From Streptomyces sp. XY006 (GTDB lineage Bacteria; Actinomycetota; Actinomycetes; Streptomycetales; Streptomycetaceae): 64,000 bases of DNA. The position numbers and the translations under genes were made by a program. Shown piece by piece: positions 59,086-64,000 of this stretch (positions are counted from its first letter, which is position 1; every line of letters begins with the position of its first letter). Below the pieces are notes generated by a model. That model was not told where the DNA came from and made no database searches. It saw nothing but the letters and a program-made list of their open reading frames with translations. The DNA lies in assembly GCF_002237655.1 (NCBI RefSeq), contig NZ_NOKT01000006.1:62001-126000 (forward strand), given 5' to 3'.

Positions 59086-60438
59086 CTACAGGCCCACGTC
59101 CCGGCTGCGGACATCCTCCAGCGACTCCCGGCGGACCAGGAGACGGGCCAGACCGTCGCGTACGGCGACGACCGGCGGACGGCCGACCAGGTTGTAGCCG
59201 GAGGCCATCGACAGGTGGTAGGCGCCCGCCACCGGGACGGCGAGCAGGTCACCGGGGCGCACGTCACCGGGGAGTTCCGCGCCGGTGGCCAGGATGTCGC
59301 CAGCCTCGCAGTGACGGCCGACCACGGTCATCCTGACCGGGCCCGCTGTGCTGCGGCGGCCGATGAGACGCGGTGCGTAGCGGACGCCGTACAGGGCCGG
59401 GCGCGGGTTGTCGCTCATACCGCCGTCCACGGCCACGAACACGTCGCGGCCCGTGTGTTTGACGGACAGGACACGGTAGAGAGCGACGCCGGCCGGTCCG
59501 ACGATCGCCCGCCCGGGCTCGATGAGGAGACGGGGCACTGGCAGGCCGGCCCTGCCGCACGCCTCGGCCAGCTCGGTGCGGACCCCGCGTGCCAGGACCG
59601 TCAGGTCGAGGACCTGGTCACCGGGGCAGTAGGCGATGCCGTGTCCGCCGCCGAGGTCGATTTCGGGCAGGACCAGGCCGTGCTGTTCGTGGAGGCGGCT
59701 CATGAGGCCGACCATGCGGCGGACCGCGACGAGATAGGGCCTGACGCTCGTGATCTGGGATCCCACATGGCAGTGCAAACCGGTGAGCTGGAGTTGCGGT
59801 TGGCCGAGGATGCGCGCGATGGCGTGCGCCGCGTAGCCGTCGGCGATGGGCAGGCCGAACTTCTGGTCGTCGGTGCCGGTGCGTATCTTCTCGTGACCGC
59901 CCGCGCTGACCCCGGGCACGACGCGGACCATCACCTTCTGGTGTCCGTCCGGGCCGACGGCGGCGGCGAGCCGGGCGATCTCGCCGGGGCTGTCAATGAC
60001 GATCCGTCCCACGCCCAGGCGCAGTGCGGTGTCCAGATCGCGCGGGGACTTGGCGTTGCCGTGCAGCACGATCCGCTCCGGCGGGAATCCGGTGGTGACG
60101 GCCAGTTCCAGTTCGCCGGCGGAGCAGACGTCGAGGCCGAGGCCCTCCTCGGCCGTCCAGTGGGCCATGGCCCGGCACAGGAAGGCCTTGGCCGCGTAGA
60201 GGACCTCGGCGTCGGGGAAGGTCTCGCGGTAGGTGCGGCAGCGGGCGCGGACCTCGGCTTCGTCCAGGACGTAGACCGGTGTGCCGAAGCGGTCGGCGAT
60301 CTCGGCGAGCGGAACGCCGCCCACTGCGAGCTCACCGCGCGCGGGCTCGGTGCTGGACGCGGGCCACACCGACCCTCCGGCGGGCTTGGGCTTGGGTGTG
60401 GGTGTGGGTGGGGTGGCGGGTTCGTGGACTGTGGTCAT
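59086..60438 (-). CDS. lysA: Diaminopimelate decarboxylase
   Basis: A 450-residue fold type III PLP enzyme that converts meso-diaminopimelate to L-lysine. The PLP lysine is in VLYAAKAFLC (about residue 83). GLHCHVGSQI (about residue 215), the glycine loop LGGGHGIAY and EPGRAIVG follow. The partner-subunit motif CESGD appears as HCEAGD (about residue 373). An unusual Pro/Thr/Lys-rich N-terminal tail of about 30 residues (TPPTPTPKPKP) precedes the domain. It is not beside thrC/thrB or argS, the usual place for streptomycete lysA, so it is probably a second copy. It is transcribed with the SAV_915-like gene, 14 bases upstream. Confidence 0.9.
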   Translation of the reverse strand: MTTVHEPATPPTPTPKPKPAGGSVWPASSTEPARGELAVGGVPLAEIADRFGTPVYVLDEAEVRARCRTYRETFPDAEVLYAAKAFLCRAMAHWTAEEGLGLDVCSAGELELAVTTGFPPERIVLHGNAKSPRDLDTALRLGVGRIVIDSPGEIARLAAAVGPDGHQKVMVRVVPGVSAGGHEKIRTGTDDQKFGLPIADGYAAHAIARILGQPQLQLTGLHCHVGSQITSVRPYLVAVRRMVGLMSRLHEQHGLVLPEIDLGGGHGIAYCPGDQVLDLTVLARGVRTELAEACGRAGLPVPRLLIEPGRAIVGPAGVALYRVLSVKHTGRDVFVAVDGGMSDNPRPALYGVRYAPRLIGRRSTAGPVRMTVVGRHCEAGDILATGAELPGDVRPGDLLAVPVAGAYHLSMASGYNLVGRPPVVAVRDGLARLLVRRESLEDVRSRDVGL

Positions 60439-60452
60439 GGTCTCGGCCCCTC

Positions 60453-60860
60453 TCAGGTGGTCAGCAGCGCGACGGTGGATGCCGATGCCGGGGTGGTGAC
60501 CGGCGCGGGAGCCGGGGCGGGCGTCGGGGCGGGAGCCGGGACGGGAGCCGGGACGGGAGCCAGGGCGGGAGGCGGGGCGGCGAAGAGAGGGTCGACCGTG
60601 ACGGTGGTGATGCCGAGCGGGGCGGTCATGGCCCGCAGGGCCGGTTCCGCGAGCCGGATCCACCGCTGGCCGGGGCCGAGCGTGGCGGTCAGCCTGCGTT
60701 CGCAGGTGAAGCCGACGGTGGTGCGGACGCCGAGGGGTGAGCGGAACAACCGCACCATGTACCCGTACCCGTTTGGTCCCGGCCGGACCGGCACATACAG
60801 CGGTCCGGCCGGGAACCGATCCGGAGGTTCGGACTCGTCACCGTCGAGCAGTACTGCCAT
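60453..60860 (-). CDS. SAV_915-family hypothetical protein
   Basis: A 135-residue protein with an N-terminal half resembling the SAV_915/SseB-like group (PAGPLYVPVRPGPNGYGYMVRLFRSPLGVRTTVGFT, about residues 17-50) and a C-terminal Ala/Pro-rich tail with PAPVPAPVPAPAP-type repeats. The name-giving S. avermitilis protein is likewise adjacent to a diaminopimelate decarboxylase gene, as far as I recall. The two genes here are 14 bases apart and should be co-transcribed. No biochemical role is known to me. Confidence 0.8.
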   Translation of the reverse strand: MAVLLDGDESEPPDRFPAGPLYVPVRPGPNGYGYMVRLFRSPLGVRTTVGFTCERRLTATLGPGQRWIRLAEPALRAMTAPLGITTVTVDPLFAAPPPALAPVPAPVPAPAPTPAPAPAPVTTPASASTVALLTT

Positions 60861-61226
60861 GGGGGCCTCCAGCCGTCGGAAGGTGTGCTGTCGAAGGCCC
60901 CGGACGCGGGGAGGCGGACCGGGGCTCACCAGCGACGCTAGGCCCGCTGCCCGCCCCCGGGGGACGCCCCTGACGGAACACTGACGGCACTCCGGGCGAC
61001 CTTGACGGCATGCTGACGCGCCGGCTGGGGGGGGGCGGCGTCCGGGGGGGGCGCCCTGCTCGATCGCCACGGCCATGTCTATCCAGGGGGTGACCAGACC
61101 CTCTCCGTGGGGAGCGGTGACGCCGAATGCGCCATACGTCGCGAGCGCATCCATTCGGCCGGGTATGACGGAAGGGATTCGAGGGCGCCGTCGGCGGGAC
61201 GGCGTGGTGACGGGAGCGAGGGACGT
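60861..61226. other. Divergent intergenic region with two G-homopolymers
   Basis: No gene is evident in these 366 bases between the SAV_915-like gene and the SDR gene. Two long G runs, nine at 61027-61035 and eight at 61044-61051, stand 8 bases apart. Together with neighbouring GG pairs they could fold as a G-quadruplex, but they are also error-prone for sequencing. Confidence 0.6.
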
Positions 61227-62171
61227 ATGAGGGAGATGCCCGGGTCGGGACGGCCCCGAGAGGCGGCCGGATCGCCGCTGGCGGGGCGGGTCGCGGTCGT
61301 GACGGGTGCCGCCCGCGGTGTGGGGGCGGCTCTCGCGCGGCGCCTGTCGGACGCGGGGATGCTGGTCGCGCTGATCGGGCGGGAGGAGGCCACCCTCTGT
61401 CAGGCGGCGGAGTCCCTGCCGGGCCGGAGTCTGTGCGTCGAGACCGACGTCACGGACCGGGACGCGCTCGATCGTGCCGCCCGCGAGATCAGTGAGGCGC
61501 TGGGACAGGCGAGCGTGGTCGTGGCCAATGCGGGGATCGCCACCGGCGGGCCTTTCGTGCACACGCCGGCCGACCTGTGGCAGCGGGTCATCGACGTCAA
61601 TCTCACCGGCTCCGCCAACACAGCCCGCGCCTTCCTGCCTCACCTCATGGACACCCGGGGCTACTTCCTCCAGATCGCGTCCACCGCCGCCTTCGGCTCG
61701 TCCCCGATGATGAGCGCCTACTGCGCCTCCAAGGCGGGAGCGGAGTCGTTCGCGCTGGCCCTGCGCGGCGAGGTGGAACCGGACGGGGTCGACGTCGGTA
61801 TCGCCTACCTGCACTGGACCGGAACCGACATGATCACCGGCATCGACGACCATCCCGTCCTCAAGGCCCTGCGCCGCAATCAGCCCCGCTTCGCCCGGAA
61901 GGTCCACGGCACCGAAGAGGTCTCCGCATGGCTGACCTCGGGCATCACGCGCCGCGCCCGGCACATCTACGCGCCGCCTTGGCTGCGCTGGTGCCAGCCT
62001 TTGCGGCCCGCCTTCCCTGCCCTCGTCTCCCGCCTCGCCCGCCAGGAGCTACGCCGACAGCCACCGAGCCGGCTCGCCGCGGACACCGGGGTCCTGGGCG
62101 CGGGCGGCAGGGCCGACTTCGCCGCCTACCAGGCAGCCACACGCCCCATGCCACCCGAACAGCGACCCTGA
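61227..62171 (+). CDS. Short-chain dehydrogenase/reductase
   Basis: A 314-residue classical SDR with a short N-terminal extension. TGAARGVGAALARRLSDAG is the coenzyme site (about residue 25), with VANAGIATGG in place of NNAG (about residue 97). The catalytic Ser is in LQIASTAAFGS and the Tyr-x3-Lys in AYCASKAGA (about residue 170). The basic C-terminal tail (WLRWCQPLRPAFPALVSRLARQELRRQ) resembles membrane-associated SDRs of mycolate or lipid metabolism. GAGGGAC lies before the ATG at 61227. The substrate is unknown. Confidence 0.9.
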   Translation: MREMPGSGRPREAAGSPLAGRVAVVTGAARGVGAALARRLSDAGMLVALIGREEATLCQAAESLPGRSLCVETDVTDRDALDRAAREISEALGQASVVVANAGIATGGPFVHTPADLWQRVIDVNLTGSANTARAFLPHLMDTRGYFLQIASTAAFGSSPMMSAYCASKAGAESFALALRGEVEPDGVDVGIAYLHWTGTDMITGIDDHPVLKALRRNQPRFARKVHGTEEVSAWLTSGITRRARHIYAPPWLRWCQPLRPAFPALVSRLARQELRRQPPSRLAADTGVLGAGGRADFAAYQAATRPMPPEQRP

Positions 62172-62264
62172 CCAACCGGTCGGCCGACGTCCGCGAGGCA
62201 GTCCTCCAAGTGCCCGGTGCCTCCTCACCCGCCGACAACTCGGGACGTGCGGCGGCCGCCGTAC

Positions 62265-62690
62265 TCAGAATGTCTCGACGACGATCTGATACGTCATGAG
62301 GCCCAGAGCGACCGACGCAGCGCCCCACGAGAGGATCTCCCGTCCCCTGAGCCCGCCCGGCAGAAGGGAGGGCAGGGCGATGGTGCCGAGTGCCGCTGGG
62401 TCATGGACGACCTCCGTGCGGTCACCTTCCTGCACGCCGTGCGGCGCGTGGGACATGCTTTCGCCCTCCGCCTCGATCTTCACGCCGTCCGGCAGCGTGA
62501 AGGCCACCACCGGGCGGTACAGCAGGTCGCCGTCCTCCGCCACCGCAGTCCGGAATCCGACCAGCTCACCCGTCGTGCGCACACCCCGCAGCCTCAGGCG
62601 GCAGCGGCTCAGAGCCACGAACGCGAACCCGATGGCCAGCACTCCCGTGACTGCGGCGGCGAAGCCACCCCCCACGTGCTCGATGGTCAT
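62265..62690 (-). CDS. DUF3592 small membrane protein
   Basis: A 141-residue protein with one transmembrane helix near each end (AAVTGVLAIGFAFVALS, about 11-28; ILSWGAASVALGLMTYQIVV, about 120-139) and an exterior beta segment of the DUF3592 type (GVRTTGELVGFR, then YRPVVAFTLPDG, then GDRTEVVHDPA). Members of this family are widespread and uncharacterised. It is convergent with the SDR gene on its left. Confidence 0.85.
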   Translation of the reverse strand: MTIEHVGGGFAAAVTGVLAIGFAFVALSRCRLRLRGVRTTGELVGFRTAVAEDGDLLYRPVVAFTLPDGVKIEAEGESMSHAPHGVQEGDRTEVVHDPAALGTIALPSLLPGGLRGREILSWGAASVALGLMTYQIVVETF

Positions 62691-62794
62691 GCCCAGACCG
62701 TAGCGGAGGACTGGCGGCCGCATGCTGCTGCCGGCCTGGTCTGGTGCCGCCCTGTTGCTGTCTCCCTCTCAACCAGGCAGCCGCGCCCACGGGC

Positions 62795-63706
62795 TTAGAG
62801 CCGTGTAGCCGTGCGGATCAGGGCTGCGAGGGGGAGGGAGCGGCTGTGTGCGGGCCAGGCTATGTGGGTGACTACGGGAGGCGCGTCGGTCAGTGGGACG
62901 GCGGTGTGCTCGGCCCAGAGCCAGGCTCGGGCCGAGTCGGGGAAGATCGCCACGGTCCGTCCCAGGGCGATGAGTTGGGCCAGTTGCGTCTGGTCGTGGA
63001 TCTCGGGGCCCGGGCCGGGGAGGAAGGTGCCGTCGCGGGACCAGCGGGCCAGCGGAAGATCCGGGATGTCGGTGACGTCGGCCAGGGTCAGCGTCCTGCG
63101 CGCGGCGAGGGGATGTCTGGCGGGCAGGATGGCGATCTGCCCTTCGGTCAGGAGCTCTTCGCTGTCGAACCCGGCGAGGGAGTTGAACGGTGCGTGCATG
63201 AGCGCCACGTCGGCGCGGCCGTCGCGCAGCATGTCGCCCTGCTCGCAGGTCCCGCTGGGCAGCACCTCGACCTCGACCGCGTCCGGCTCGGCCGCGTACG
63301 CGTCGAGGAGTTTGTGCAGCAGCTCGTGGGAGGCCGCTGCCTTCACCGCCAGCACCAGCCGGTTACGGCGACCGGCGGGATCGTCGGCGCCGGCGGAACG
63401 GCGGGTGCGGCGTGCGGCGGCGGTGACCGCGTCCAGGGCTGCGCGCCCCTCGTGGAGCAGCACCTCCCCCGCGTCGGTGAGGGCGACGCCGCGGCGGTCG
63501 CGTTCCAGCAGGCGGACGCCGAGCCGCCGCTCCAGTTGCTGGATGGCCCGGGACAGCGGTGGCTGGGCCATACCGAGGCGCTCGGCGGCGCGGCCGAAGT
63601 GCAGTTCCTCAGCGACCGCCAGGAAGTACCTCAGCTCGCGGGTCTCCAGGGTTTCCTGGGTTCCTCCCTCGGCTCCCAAGGACTGCAGGGGCTCCATCCT
63701 CTTCAT
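62795..63706 (-). CDS. LysR family transcriptional regulator
   Basis: A 303-residue LTTR. The helix-turn-helix is ELRYFLAVAEELHFGRAAERLGMAQPPLSRAIQQLERRLG (about residues 23-62), with a C-terminal effector domain from about residue 110 (LVLAVKAAASHELLHKLLDAY). It is divergent from the aldo/keto reductase gene that leaves the window. A perfect palindrome with the T-N11-A LysR consensus lies 17 bases upstream of its start, so autoregulation and control of the reductase are likely. Confidence 0.93.
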   Translation of the reverse strand: MKRMEPLQSLGAEGGTQETLETRELRYFLAVAEELHFGRAAERLGMAQPPLSRAIQQLERRLGVRLLERDRRGVALTDAGEVLLHEGRAALDAVTAAARRTRRSAGADDPAGRRNRLVLAVKAAASHELLHKLLDAYAAEPDAVEVEVLPSGTCEQGDMLRDGRADVALMHAPFNSLAGFDSEELLTEGQIAILPARHPLAARRTLTLADVTDIPDLPLARWSRDGTFLPGPGPEIHDQTQLAQLIALGRTVAIFPDSARAWLWAEHTAVPLTDAPPVVTHIAWPAHSRSLPLAALIRTATRL

Positions 63707-63722
63707 CGGTTCAGCGTACGCC

Positions 63723-63743
63723 GTGATACCTGCGGGGTATCAC
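63723..63743. promoter_or_regulatory. LysR-type operator (T-N11-A palindrome)
   Basis: GTGATACC-TGCGG-GGTATCAC is a perfect inverted repeat with 8-bp arms. It contains ATAC-N7-GTAT with T at 63727 and A at 63739, exactly the T-N11-A spacing of LysR binding sites. It sits between the LysR gene and the divergent aldo/keto reductase gene. Confidence 0.75.
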
Positions 63744-63915
63744 AGAGCACCGTATCGGTATTGGTCGCACCTCTTCCGGCCGGGCGAACATCAACGCAAC
63801 GGGAGCGGCGAACCCCGGGCCGGTGACCGGTACGGGGATCCGATGCCGCGCAAGCGGTGGGCCACGCGACACGCAGCCCTCCTGAGACGTCCGGCCAAGC
63901 CAGGAAGAGACAGCC

Positions 63916-64000
63916 ATGTACACATCTACGACCTCACTGCCCGGCGGCATGTGGCCTCTGGGCGACCTGACCGTCACCCGCTTCGGCTACGGCGCCATGC
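63916..64000 (+). CDS. Aldo/keto reductase, N-terminal fragment at window edge
   Basis: The ATG at 63916, preceded by AGGAAGAG, opens MYTSTTSLPGGMWPLGDLTVTRFGYGAM and runs off the window. The GDLTV-x-RFGYGAM start is typical of aldo/keto reductases (beta-hairpin, then first barrel strand). It is divergent from, and presumably controlled by, the LysR gene. Only 28 codons are visible, so nothing more can be said. Confidence 0.75.
   Translation, partial: MYTSTTSLPGGMWPLGDLTVTRFGYGAM

Overview
The window is GC-rich actinobacterial DNA, almost certainly a Streptomyces chromosome. Codon third positions are strongly G/C biased, GTG and TTG starts are common, and there are twin-arginine or Sec signal peptides, an ECF sigma factor and many one-component regulators. 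No tRNA, rRNA, CRISPR array, transposase or integrase was recognised.

Left arm (1-14218). A secreted esterase runs off the left edge. It is followed by an IclR regulator and a decayed meta-cleavage operon: the hydratase and acetaldehyde dehydrogenase genes are fused by an internal deletion, and the 4-hydroxy-2-oxovalerate aldolase gene carries a one-base frameshift. Next come a PucR-type regulator divergent from a ferredoxin reductase/fatty-acid desaturase pair, an ascorbate-type PTS (fused EIIA-EIIB plus EIIC), and three secreted proteins that look aimed at glucan-containing walls (thaumatin-like, GH128-like, double-psi beta-barrel).

Centre (14323-36143). This is the most interesting region, a compact biosynthetic gene cluster (BGC) built from two divergent operons around a 245-base AT-richer control region. 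The leftward operon encodes two NRPS proteins that together read A-T-C | A-T-C-A-T-TE, a KamA-like radical SAM aminomutase, a SyrP/TauD-like dioxygenase and an O-carbamoyltransferase. The rightward operon encodes an AsnB-type amidotransferase, a large SGNH-fold protein with a GES instead of GDS motif, a MupA/Atu3671-type flavin monooxygenase, an MFS exporter, an Asp/Glu racemase-family protein and an ATP-grasp ligase. The first A domain has a serine code. The other two form an unusual matched pair with no code I recognise. My inference is a serine-containing tripeptide carrying a beta-amino acid, a hydroxyl/carbamate group and possibly a primary amide. I do not recognise the set as a known cluster.

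Right arm (36396-64000). Accessory genes follow: a DUF2199 protein, a tandem NUDIX protein, a three-domain methyltransferase-NUDIX-FxLD-type methyltransferase fusion, an ECF sigma/membrane-protein pair, a Tat-exported FAD oxidoreductase, a broken small secreted protein, a 1,118-residue secreted DNRLRE/NucA-NucB nuclease protein, a group of SDR/aldo-keto reductases with TetR and LysR regulators, a subtilisin-like protease, a second-type lysA with its SAV_915-like partner, and a LysR gene divergent from an aldo/keto reductase that leaves the window.
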